Part shown: positions 1 through 12,100 of the stretch, piece by piece | Numbering within the stretch: position 1 is the first letter of the stretch | Layout: every line of letters begins with the position of its first letter | From: Eledone cirrhosa | Lineage: Eukaryota > Mollusca > Cephalopoda > Octopoda > Eledonidae | DNA: 64,000 nucleotides | Reading direction: 5' to 3' | NCBI GenBank assembly: GCA_964016885.1 | Contig: OZ024744.1 | Span: 110,816,536 to 110,880,535 of the forward strand | Made by a program: the position numbers and the translations under genes | The notes under the pieces: generated by a model | Seen by the model: the letters and a program-made list of their open reading frames with translations, nothing else | What the model was told of the DNA's origin: nothing | Databases searched by the model: none

Positions 1-1752
1 TTTGCCCTGAACACATTAAAACTACACAAACCACTATAACTTACCTTGCACTGAACACAGTAAAACTACACAATCCACTATACCTAACCTTGCCCTGAAC
101 ACAGTAAAACTACACAATCCACTATAACTTACCTTGCTCTGAACACAGTAAAACTACACAATCCACTATACCTTACCTTGCCCTGAAAACAGTAAAACTA
201 CACAATCCACTATAACTTAACTGGCCCTGAACACAGTATACTACAGAATCCACTATAACTTACCTTGCCCAGAACAAATTAAAACTACGTAATCCACTAT
301 ACCTTACCTTGCCCTGAACACAGTAAAACTACACGATCCACTATAACTTACTTTGCCCTGAACACAGTAAAACTAAACAAACAACTATAAATTACCTTTC
401 TCTAAACACAGTAAAACTACACAATCCACTATAACTTACCTTGACCTGAACAATTTAAAACTACACAATCCACTATAACTTACCTTGCCCTGAACACAGT
501 AAAACTACACAATCCACTATAAATTACCTTACCCTGAAAACAGTAAAACTACACAATCCACTATAAATTACCTTGCCCTGAAAACAGTAAAACTACACAA
601 TCCACTATAAATTACCTGGCCCTGAACACACTAAAACTACACAATCCACTATAACTTACTTTGCCATGAACACAGTAAAACTACACAATCCACTATAACT
701 TACCTTGCCCTGAACACAGTAAAACTACACAATCCACTATAACTGAACTGGCCCTGAACACAGTAAAACGACACAAACAACTATAAATTACCTTACCCTG
801 AACACAGTAAAACTACACAATCCACTATAACTTACTTTGCCCTGAACACAGTAAAACTACACAAACCACTATAACTTACCTTGCCCCGAAAACAGTAAAA
901 CTACACAATCCACTATAAATTACCTTGCCCTGAACACAGTAAAACTACACAATCCACTATAACTTACTTTGCCATGAACACAGTAAAACTACACAATCCA
1001 CTATAACTTACCTTGCCCAGAACACAGTAAACCTACACAATCCAGTATAACTGAACTGGCCCTGAACACAGTAAAACTACACAATCCACTATAACTTAAC
1101 TGGCCCTTAACACAGAAAAACCACTTAATTCACTATAACTTACCTTGCTCTGAACACAGTAAAACTACACAATCCACTATAACTTACCTTGCCATTAACA
1201 CAGTAAAACTACACAAACCACTATAACTTACCTTGCTCTGAACACAGTAAAACTACACAATCCACTATAACCTACCTTGCTCTGAACACAATAAAACTAC
1301 ATAATCCACTATAACTTACCTTGCTCTTAACACAGTAAAATTACACAATCCACTATAATTTACCTTCTTCTGAACACAGTAAAACTACACAATCCACTAT
1401 AACTTTCCTTGCCCTGAACACAGTAAAACTACACAATCCACTATAACTTACTTTGCCCTGAACACAGTAAAATTACACAATCCACTATAACTTACCTTGC
1501 CCTGAACACAGTAAAACTATACAATCCACTATAACATACCTTGCCTGAACACAGTAACACTACACAATCCACTATAACTTAACTGGCCCTGAACACAGTA
1601 AACTACAGAATCCACTATAAGTTACCTTGCCCAGAACAAAGTCAAACTACACAAACCACTATAAATTACCTTGCTCTAAACACAGTAAAGCTCGACAATC
1701 CACTATAACTTACCTTGCCCTGAACACAGTAAAACTATACAATCCACTATAA
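1..1752 (+). repeat. Array start: segment resembling domain II, grading into HOR-A
   Basis: The first 700 bases carry markers otherwise seen in domain II and not in the rest of domain I. One is GAACAATTTAAAAC at about 449, which recurs near 17,902, 20,580, 25,500, 28,700 and 31,430. Another is AGTATACTACAGAATCC near 226, which recurs near 20,365 and 31,215. The ACCTAACCTTGCCC monomer near 85 recurs near 17,625. From about 740 on, the CTGAACTGG, TTACCTTACCC and GCCATGAAC monomers typical of HOR-A take over. The unit CATACCTTGCCTGAAC at 1,535 and 1,753 already belongs to the HOR-A series, as the same pair recurs 3,022 bp later. The left edge of the array lies outside the window. Confidence 0.75.
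39..47 (-). other. Consensus 5' splice-site motif, first of hundreds
   Basis: ACTTACCTT on + reads AAGGTAAGT on the minus strand, a 9-of-9 match to the metazoan and plant 5' splice-site consensus MAG|GTRAGT. It is built into every canonical monomer across the junction of one unit with the next (positions 39-44 and 1-2 plus the preceding A), so it recurs every 44 bp where the unit is ACTTACCTT. Variant units weaken it: AAATTACC gives GTAATT, ACTTACTTTG gives AAA|GTAAGT, and CTGAACTGG destroys it. Whether any minus-strand transcript exists is unknown; this is a motif observation, not a called splice site. Confidence 0.5.
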
Positions 1753-2513
1753 CATACCTTGCCTGAACACAGTAAAACTACATAATCCACTATAACTTAA
1801 CTGGCCCTGAACACAGTAAAACTACACGATCCACTATAACTTACTTTGCCCTGAACACAGTAAAACTACATAATCCACCATAACTTACCTTGCCCTGAAC
1901 ACAGTAAAACTACACAATCCACTATAACTTACTTTGCCCTGAACACAGTAAAACTACACAAACAACTATAAATTACCTTGCTCTAAACACAGTAAAACTA
2001 CACAATCCACTATAACTTACCTTGCCCTGAACACAGTAAAACTACACAATCCACTATAAATTACCTTACCCTGAACACAGTAAAACTACACAATCCACTA
2101 TAACTTACTTTGCCCTGAATACAGTCAAACTACACAATCCACTATAAATTACCTTGCCCTGAAAACAGTAAAACTACACAATCCACTATAAATTACCTTG
2201 CCCCAAACACAGTGAAACTACACAATCCACTATAACTTACTTTGCCATGAACACAGTAAAACTACACAATCCACTATAACTGAACTGGCCCTGAACACAG
2301 TAAAACTACACAATCCACTATAATATACCTTGCCCTGAAAACAGTAAAACTACACAATCCACTATAATATACCTTGCCCTGAAAACAGTAAAACTACACA
2401 ATCCACTATAACTTACCTTGCCCTGAAAACAGTAAAACTACACAATCCACTATAAATTACCTTGCCCTGAACACAGTAAAACTACACAATCCACTATAAC
2501 TGAACTGGCCCTG

Positions 2514-2549
2514 AACACAGTACATTCCACTATAAATTACCTTGCCCTG
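2514..2549 (+). repeat. 36-bp truncated monomer (HOR-A marker)
   Basis: In the unit around AGTACATTCCAC (TACATTCC at 2,521), eight bases of the TAAAACTACACAATCC block are deleted and one A is changed to T, giving a 36-bp monomer. Identical forms stand at 5,587, 10,104 and 15,105, each at the same place in successive HOR-A copies, and I saw none elsewhere. The deletion arose once and was carried along by HOR duplication. Confidence 0.85.
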
Positions 2550-2740
2550 AACACAGTAAAACTACACAAACCACTATAACTGAACTGGCCCTGAACACAG
2601 TAACACTACACAATCCACTATAACTGAACGGGCCCTGAACACAGTAAACTACAGAATCCACTATAACTTGCCTTGCCCAAAACAAAGTAAAACTACGTAA
2701 TCCCCTATAACTTACCTTGCCCTGAACACAGTAAAACTAC

Positions 2741-2765
2741 TCAATCACTATAACTTTTTTTGCCC
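2741..2765 (+). repeat. Poly-T monomer variant (first of a series)
   Basis: Here CAATCACTATAAC is followed by T7 and GCCCTG: one C of AATCC is lost and TTACCTT has become a T run, giving a 43-bp unit. The same variant occurs near 5,900, 10,425, 15,425, 19,203, 21,572, 30,010, 34,578, 38,792, 41,180, 44,968, 45,846, 46,283, 47,335, 49,177, 51,815, 56,732, 59,368 and 63,455. Run length is T7 in domain I, T6 in domain II (19,203; 21,572; 30,010), T8 with loss of the following G in domain III, and T7 again in domain IV. Confidence 0.8.
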
Positions 2766-3373
2766 TGAACACAGTAAAACTACACAAACCACTATAAATT
2801 ACCTTGCTCTAAACACAATAAAGCTAGACAATCCACTATAACTTACCTTGCCCTGAACACAGGAAAACTACACAATCCACTATAACTTAACTGGCCCTGA
2901 ACACAGTAAACTACACAATCGACTATAACTTACCTTGCCCAGAACAAATTAAAACAAAGTAATCCACTATACCTTACCTTGCCCTGAACACAGTAAAACT
3001 ACACGATCCACTATAACTTACTTTGCCCTGAACACAGTAAAACTACAATAACAACTATAAATTACCTTGCTCTAAACACTGTAAAACTACACAAGCGACT
3101 ATAACTTACCTTGCCCTGAACACATTAAAACTACACAATCCACTTTAACTTACCTTGCCCTGAACACAGTAAAACTACACAATCCACTCTAACTTACTTT
3201 GCCCTGAACACAGTCAAACTACACAAACCACTATAACTTACCTTGCCCTGAAAACAGTAAAACTACACGATCCACTATAAATTACCTTGCCCTGAAAACA
3301 GTAAAACTACACAATCCACTATAAATTAGCTTGCCCTGAACACAGTAAAACTACACAATCCACTATAACTTAC

Positions 3374-4473
3374 TTTGCCATGAACACAGTAAAACTACAC
3401 AATCCACTATAACTTACCTTGCCCTGAACACAGTAAAACTACACAATCCACTATAACTGAACTGGCCCTGAACACAGTAAAACTACACAAACAACTATAA
3501 ATTACCTTACCCTGAACACAGTAAAACTACACAATCCACTATAACTTACTTTGCCCTGAACACAGTAAAACTACACAAACCACTATAACTTACCTTGCCC
3601 TGAAAACAGTAAAACTACACAATCCACTATAAATTACCTTGCCCTGAAAACAGTAAAACTACACAATCCACTATAAATTACCTTGCCCTGAACACAGTAA
3701 AACTACACAATCCACTATAACTTACTTTGCCATGAACACAGTAAAACTACACAATCCACTATAACTTACCTTGCCCAGAACACAGTAAACCTACACAATC
3801 CACTATAACTGAACTGGCCCTGAACACAGTAAAACTACACAATCCACTATAACTTAACTGGCCCTTAACACAGAAAAACCACTTAATTCACTATAACTTA
3901 CCTTGCTCTGAACACAGTAAAACTACACAATCCACTATAACTTACCTTGCCCTGAACACAGCAAAACTACACAATCCACTCTAACTTACTTTGCCCTGAA
4001 CACAGTCAAACTACACAAACCACTATAACTTACCTTGCCCTGAAAACAGTAAAACTACACAATCCACTATAAATTACCTTGCCCTGAACACAGTAAAACT
4101 ACACAATCCACTATAACTTACTTTGCCATGAACACAGTAAAACTACACAATCCACTATAACTTACCTTGCCCTGAACACAGTAAAACTACACAATCCACT
4201 ATAACTGAACTGGCCCTGAACACAGTAAAACTACACAAACAACTATAAATTACCTTACCCTGAACACAGTAAAACTACACAATCCACTATAACTTACTTT
4301 GCCCTGAACACAGTAAAACTACACAAACCACTATAACTTACCTTGCCCTGAAAACAGTAAAACTACACAATCCACTATAAATTACCTTGCCCTGAAAACA
4401 GTAAAACTACACAATCCACTATAAATTACCTTGCCCTGAACACAGTAAAACTACACAATCCACTATAACTTAC
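3374..4473 (+). repeat. Representative block of the 8-monomer (352-bp) sub-repeat
   Basis: Within HOR-A the monomer types follow a short cycle: ACTTACTTTGCCATG, ACTTACCTTGCCC, CTGAACTGGCCC, ACAAACAAC with AAATTACCTTACCC, ACTTACTTTGCCC, ACAAACCAC with ACTTACC, then two units with GAAAACAG and AAATTACC. The TTTGCCATG unit is found at 3,374, 3,726, 4,122 and 4,474, giving spacings of 352, 396 and 352 bp, that is 8, 9 and 8 monomers. The same cycle recurs near 6,530, 6,885, 7,320, 8,815, 11,045, 11,400, 13,815 and in parts of domain II. It is an intermediate repeat level between the 44-bp monomer and the kilobase HORs. Confidence 0.75.
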
Positions 4474-4774
4474 TTTGCCATGAACACAGTAAAACTACAC
4501 AATCCACTATAACTTACCTTGCCCTGAACACAGTAAAACTATACAATCCACTATAACATACCTTGCCTGAACACAGTAACACTACACAATCCACTATAAC
4601 TTAACTGGCCCTGAACACAGTAAACTACAGAATCCACTATAACTTACCTTGCCCAGAACAAAGTCAAACTACACAAACCACTATAAATTACCTTGCTCTA
4701 AACACAGTAAAGCTCGACAATCCACTATAACTTACCTTGCCCTGAACACAGTAAAACTATACAATCCACTATAA

Positions 4775-7700
4775 CATACCTTGCCTGAACACAGTAAAAC
4801 TACATAATCCACTATAACATAACTGGCCCTGAACACAGTAAAACTACACGATCCACTATAACTTACTTTGCCCTGAACACAGTAAAACTACATAATCCAC
4901 CATAACTTACCTTCGCCTGAACACAGTAAAACTACATAATCCACCATAACTTACCTTGCCCTGAACACAGTAAAACTACACAATCCACTATAACTTACTT
5001 TGCCCTGAACACAGTAAAACTACACAAACAACTATAAATGACCTTGCTCTAAACACAGTAAAACTACACAATCCACTATAACTTACCTTGCCCTGAACAC
5101 AGTAAAACTGCACAATCCACTATAAATTACCTTACCCTGAACACAATAAAACTACACAATCCACTATAAATTACCTTGCCCCAAACACAGTGAAACTACA
5201 CAATCCACTATAACTTACTTTGCCATGAACACAGTAAAACTACACAATCCACTATAACTTACCTTGCCCTGAAAACAGTAAAACTACACAATCCACTATA
5301 ACTGAACTGGCCCTGAACACAGTAAAACTACACAAACAACTATAAATTAGCTTACCCTGAACACAGTAAAACTACACAATCCACTATAACTTACTTTGCC
5401 CTGAACACAGTAAAACTACACAAACCACTATAACTTACCTTGCCCTGAAAACAGTAAAACTACACAATCCACTATAATATACCTTGCCCTGAAAACAGTA
5501 AAACTACACAATCCACTATAAATTACCTTGCCCTGAACACAGTAAAACTACACAATCCACTATAACTGAACTGGCCCTGAACACAGTACATTCCACTATA
5601 ACTTACCTTGCCCTGAACACAGTAAAACTACACAAACCACTATAACTGAACTGGCCCTGAACACAGTAACACTACACAATCCACTATAACTGAACTGGCC
5701 CTGAACACAGTAAACTACAGAATCCACTATAACTTGCCTTGCCCAAAACAAAGTAAAACTACGTAATCCACTATAACTTACCTTGCCTGGAACACAGTAA
5801 AACTACTCAATCCACAATAGCTTACTTTGCCCTGAAAACAGTAAAACTACACAATCCACTATAACTTACCTTGCCCTGATCACAGTAAAACTACACAATC
5901 ACTATAACTTTTTTTGCCCTGAACACAGTAAAACTACACAAACCACTATAAATTACCTTGCTCTAAACACAATAAAGCTAGACAATCCACTATAACTTAC
6001 CTTGCCCTGAACACAGGAAAACTACACAATCCACTATAACTTAACTGGCCCTGAACACAGTAAACTACACAATCGACTATAACTTACCTTGCCCAGAACA
6101 AATTAAAACAAAGTAATCCACTATACCTTACCTTGCCCTGAACACAGTAAAACTACACGATCCACTATAACTTACTTTGCCCTGAACACAGTAAAACTAC
6201 AATAACAACTATAAATTACCTTGCTCTAAACACTGTAAAACTACACAAGCGACTATAACTTACCTTACCCTGAACACATTAAAACTACACAATCCACTAT
6301 AACTTACCTTGCCCTGAACACAGTAAAACTACACAATCCACTCTAACTTACTTTGCCCTGAACACAGTCAAACTACACAAACCACTATAACTTACCTTGC
6401 CCTGAAAACAGTAAAACTACACAATCTACTATAAATTACCTTGCCCTGAAAACAGTAAAACTACACAATCCACTATAAATTACCTTGCCCTGAACACAGT
6501 AAAACTACACAATCCACTATAACTTACTTTGCCATGAACACAGTAAAACTACACAATCCACTATAACTTACCTTGCCCTGAACACAGTAAAACTACACAA
6601 TCCACTATAACTGAACTGGCCCTGAACACAGTAAAACTACACAAACAACTATAAATTACCTTACCCTGAACACAGTAAAACTACACAATCCACTATAACT
6701 TACTTTGCCCTGAACACAGTAAAACTACACAAACCACTATAACTTACCTTGCCCTGAAAACAGTAAAACTACACAATCCACTATAAATTACCTTGCCCTG
6801 AAAACAGTAAAACTACACAATCCACTATAAATTACCTTGCCCTCAACACAGTAAAACTACACAATCCACTATAACTTACTTTGCCATGAACACAGTAAAA
6901 CTACACAATCCACTATAATTTACCTTGCCCAGAACACAGTAAACCTACACAATCCACTATAACTGAACTGGCCCTGAACACAGTACAACTACACAATCCA
7001 CTATAACTTAACTGGCCCTTAACACAGAAAAACCACTTAATTCACTATAACTTACCTTGCTCTGAACACAGTAAAACTACACAATCCACTATAACTTACC
7101 TTGCCCTGAACACAGTAAAACTACACAATCCACTCTAACTTACTTTGCCCTGAACACAGTCAAACTACACAAACCACTATAACTTACCTTACCCTGAAAA
7201 CAGTAAAACTACACAATCCACTATAAATTACCTTGCCCTGAAAACAGTAAAACTACACAATCCACTATAAATTACCTTGCCCTGAACACAGTAAAACTAC
7301 ACAATCCACTATAACTTACTTTGCCATGAACACAGTAAAACTACACAATCCACTATAACTTACCTTGCCCTGAACACAGTAAAACTACACAATCCACTAT
7401 AACTGAACTGGCCCTGAACACAGTAAAACTACACAAACAACTATAAATTACCTTACCCTGAACACAGTAAAACTACACAATCCACTATAACTGAACTGGC
7501 CCTGAACACAGTAAAACTACACAAACAACTATAAATTACCTTACCCTGAACACAGTAAAACTACACAACCCACTATAACTTACCTTGCTCTGAACACAGT
7601 AAAACTACACAATCCACTATAACTTACATTGCCCTGAAAACAGTAAAGCTACACAATCCACTATAAATTACCTTGCCCTGAAAACAGTAAAACTACACAA

Positions 7701-9159
7701 TCCACTATAAATTACTTTGCCATGAACACAGTAAAACTACACAATCCACTATAACTTACCTTGCCCAGAACACAGTAAACCTACACAATCCACTATAACT
7801 GAACTGGCCCTGAACACAGTAAAACTACACAATCCACTATAACTTACTTTGCCATGAACACAGTAAAACTACACAATCCACTATAACTTACCTTGCCCAG
7901 AACACAGTAAACCTACACAATCCACTATAACTGAACTGGCCCTGAACACAGTAAAACTACACAATCCACTATAACTTACCTTGCCCTTAACACTGTAAAA
8001 CTACACAAACCACTATAACTTACCTTGCCCTGAACACAGTAAAACTACACAATCCACTATTACCTACCTTGCTCTGAACACAATAAAACTACATAATACA
8101 CTATAACTTACCTTGCTCTGAACACAGTAACATTACACAATCCACTATAATTTACCTTCTTCTGAACACAGTAAAACTACACAATCCACTATAACTTTCC
8201 TTGCCCTGAACACAGTAAATCTACACAATCCACTATAACTTACTTTGCCCTGAACACAGTAAAATTACACAATCCACTATAACTTACCTTGCTCTAAACA
8301 CAGTAAAGTTCGACAATCCACTATAACTTACCTTGCCCTGAACACAGTAAAATTATACAATCCACTATAACATACCTTGCCTGAACACAGTAAAACTACA
8401 TAATCCACTATAACTTAACTGGCCCTGAACACAGTAAAACTTCACAATCCACTATAACTTAACTGGCCCTGAACAGACTAAACTACAGAATCCACTATAA
8501 CTTACCTTGCTCTGAATACAGGAAAACTACACAAGCGACTATAACTTACCTTGCCCTGAACAGATTAAAACTACACAATCCACTATAACTTACCTTGCCC
8601 TGAACACAGTAAAACTACACAATCCACTCTAACTTACTTTGCCCTGAACACAGTCAAACTACACAAACCACTATAACTTACCTTGCCCTGAAAACAGTAA
8701 AACTACACAATCCACTATAAATTACCTTGCCCTGAAAACAGTAAAACTACACAATCCACTATAAATTACCTTGCCCTGAACACAGTAAAACTACACAATC
8801 CACTATAACTTACTTTGCCATGAACACAGTAAAACTACACAATCCACTATAACTTACCTTGCCCTGAACACAGTAAAACTACACAATCCACTATAACTGA
8901 ACTGGCCCTGAACACAGTAAAACTACACAAACAACTATAAATTACCTTACCCTGAACACAGTAAAACTACACAATCCACTATAACTTAACTGGCCCTGAA
9001 CACAGTAAACTACAGAATCCACTATAACTTACCTTGCCCAGAACAAAGTCAAACTACACAAACCACTATAAATTACCTTGCTCTAAACACAGTAAAGCTC
9101 GACAATCCACTATAACTTACCTTGCCCTGAACACAGTAAAACTATACAATCCACTATAA
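4775..9159 (+). repeat. HOR-A copy 2 (4,385-bp spacing)
   Basis: The segment runs from the CATACCTTGCCTG marker at 4,775 to the one at 9,160. Its order of markers follows copy 1: truncated 36-bp monomer at 5,587, poly-T monomer at about 5,910, AACAAATTAAAACAAAG at about 6,097 and GGCCCTTAAC at 7,014. It then continues into an additional stretch with TTTACCTTCTTCTG near 8,150 and GAACAGATTAAAAC near 8,560 that copy 1 lacks; a similar TTCTTCTG unit stands near 1,365, before copy 1. Lags to copy 3 are 4,385 bp at the left marker and 4,517 bp at 5,587, 6,095 and 7,014. A point variant in a GCCCTCAACACAG unit at about 6,839 also marks this copy and reappears near 11,928. Confidence 0.8.
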
Positions 9160-12100
9160 CATACCTTGCCTGAACACAGTAAAACTACATAATCCACTAT
9201 AACTTAACTGGCCCTGAACACAGTAAAACTACACGATCCACTATAACTTACCTTGCCCTGAACACAGTAAAACTACATAATCCACCATAACTTACCTTGC
9301 CCTGAACACAGTAAAACTACATAATCCACCATAACTTACCTTGCCCTGAACACAGTAAAACTACACAATCCACTATAACTTACTTTGCCCTGAACACAGT
9401 AAAACTACACAAACAACTATAAATTACCTTGCTCTAAACACAGTAAAACTACACAATCCACTATAACTTACCTTGCCCTGAACACAGTAAAACTACACAA
9501 TCCACTATAAATTACCTTACCCTGAACACAGTAAAACTACACAATCCACTATAACTTACTATGCCCTGAATACAGTCAAACTACACAAACCACTATAACT
9601 TACCTTGCCCTGAAAACAGTAAAACTACACAATCCACTATAAATTACCTTGCCCTGAAAACAGTAAAACTACACAATCCACTATAAATTACCTTGCCCCA
9701 AACACAGTGAAACTACACAATCCACTATAACTTACTTTGCCATGAACACAGTAAAACTACACAATCCACTATAACTTACCTTGCCCTGAAAACAGTAAAA
9801 CTACACAATCCACTATAACTGAACTGGCCCTGAACACAGTAAAACTACACAAACAACTATAAATTAGCTTACCCTGAACACAGTAAAACTACACAATCCA
9901 CTATAACTTACTTTGCCCTGAACACAGTAAAACTACACAAACCACTATAACTTACCTTGCCCTGAAAACAGTAAAACTACACAATCCACTATAATATACC
10001 TTGCCCTGAAAACAGTAAAACTACACAATCCACTATAAATTACCTTGCCCTGAACACAGTAAAACTACACAATCCACTATAACTGAACTGGCCCTGAACA
10101 CAGTACATTCCACTATAACTTACCTTGCCCTGAACACAGTAAAACTACACAAACCACTATAACTGAACTGGCCCTGAACACAGTAACACTACACAATCCA
10201 CTATAACTGAACTGGCCCTGAACACAGTAAACTACAGAATCCACTATAACTTGCCTTGCCCAAAACAAAGTAAAACTACGTAATCCACTATAACTTACCT
10301 TGCCCTGAACACAGTAAAACTACTCAATCCACAATAGCTTACTTTGCCCTGAAAACAGTAAAACTACACAATCCACTATAACTTACCTTGCCCTGATCAC
10401 AGTAAAACTACACAATCACTATAACTTTTTTTGCCCTGAACACAGTAAAACTACACAAACCACTATAAATTACCTTGCTCTAAACACAATAAAGCTAGAC
10501 AATCCACTATAACTTACCTTGCCCTGAACACAGGAAAACTACACAATCCACTATAACTTAACTGGCCCTGAACACAGTAAACTACACAATCGACTATAAC
10601 TTACCTTGCCCAGAACAAATTAAAACAAAGTAATCCACTATACCTTACCTTGCCCTGAACACAGTAAAACTACACGATCCACTATAACTTACTTTGCCCT
10701 GAACACAGTAAAACTACAATAACAACTATAAATTACCTTGCTCTAAACACTGTAAAACTACACAAGCGACTATAACTTACCTTGCCCTGAACACATTAAA
10801 ACTACACAATCCACTATAACTTACCTTGCCCTGAACACAGTAAAACTACACAATCCACTCTAACTTACTTTGCCCTGAACACAGTCAAACTACACAAACC
10901 ACTATAACTTACCTTGCCCTGAAAACAGTAAAACTACACAATCCACTATAAATTACCTTGCCCTGAAAACAGTAAAACTACACAATCCACTATAAATTAC
11001 CTTGCCCTGAACACAGTAAAACTACACAATCCACTATAACTTACTTTGCCATGAACACAGTAAAACTACACAATCCACTATAACTTACCTTGCCCTGAAC
11101 ACAGTAAAACTACACAATCCACTATAACTGAACTGGCCCTGAACACAGTAAAACTACACAAACAACTATAAATTACCTTACCCTGAACACAGTAAAACTA
11201 CACAATCCACTATAACTTACTTTGCCCTGAACACAGTAAAACTACACAAACCACTATAACTTACCTTGCCCTGAAAACAGTAAAACTACACAATCCACTA
11301 TAAATTACCTTGCCCTGAAAACAGTAAAACTACACAATCCACTATAAATTACCTTGCCCTGAACACAGTAAAACTACACAATCCACTATAACTTACTTTG
11401 CCATGAACACAGTAAAACTACACAATCCACTATAACTTACCTTGCCCAGAACACAGTAAACCTACACAATCCACTATAACTGAACTGGCCCTGAACACAG
11501 TAAAACTACACAATCCACTATAACTTAACCGGCCCTTAACACAGAAAAACCACTTAATTCACTATAACTTACCTTGCTCTGAACACAGTAAAACTACACA
11601 ATCCACTATAACTTACCTTGCCCTGAACACAGTAAAACTACACAATCCACTCTAACTTACTTTGCCCTGAACACAGTCAAACTACACAAACCACTATAAC
11701 TTACCTTGCCCTGAAAACAGTAAAACTACACAATCCACTATAAATTACCTTGCCCTGAAAACAGTAAAACTACACAATCCACTATAAATTACCTTGCCCT
11801 GAACACAGTAAAACTACACAAACCACTATAACTTACCTTGCCCTGAAAACAGTAAAACTACACAATCCACTATAAATTACCTTGCCCTGAAAACAGTAAA
11901 ACTACACAATCCACTATAAATTACCTTGCCCTCAACACAGTAAAACTACACAATCCACTATAACTTACTTTGCCATGAACACAGTAAAACTACACAATCC
12001 ACTATAATTTACCTTGCCCAGAACACAGTAAACCTACACAATCCACTATAACTGAACTGGCCCTGAACACAGTACAACTACACAATCCACTATAACTTAA

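Larger units (their letters stand above)
1753..4774 (+). repeat. HOR-A copy 1 (3,022-bp period)
   Basis: The copy is delimited by the rare junction CATACCTTGCCTGAACACAG at 1,753 and its next equivalent at 4,775. It contains the 36-bp truncated monomer (AGTACATTCCAC at about 2,518), the poly-T monomer at about 2,752, the AACAAATTAAAACAAAG unit at 2,943 and the CTTAACTGGCCCTTAACACAG unit at 3,860. The same markers occur in the same order in the next copies. Lags to copy 2 are 3,022 bp (CATACC), 3,066 bp (TACATTCC) and 3,154 bp (AAATTAAAACAAAG and GGCCCTTAAC), so whole 44-bp units were gained or lost between copies. Boundaries are set by convention at a marker, not at a proven breakpoint. Confidence 0.8.

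Noticed and set aside
2810..2830. Polyadenylation signal AATAAA in ACACAATAAAG variants
   Set aside because: It arises from a single G-to-A or similar change in CAGTAAAA and recurs wherever that variant was copied; nothing indicates a transcript end.
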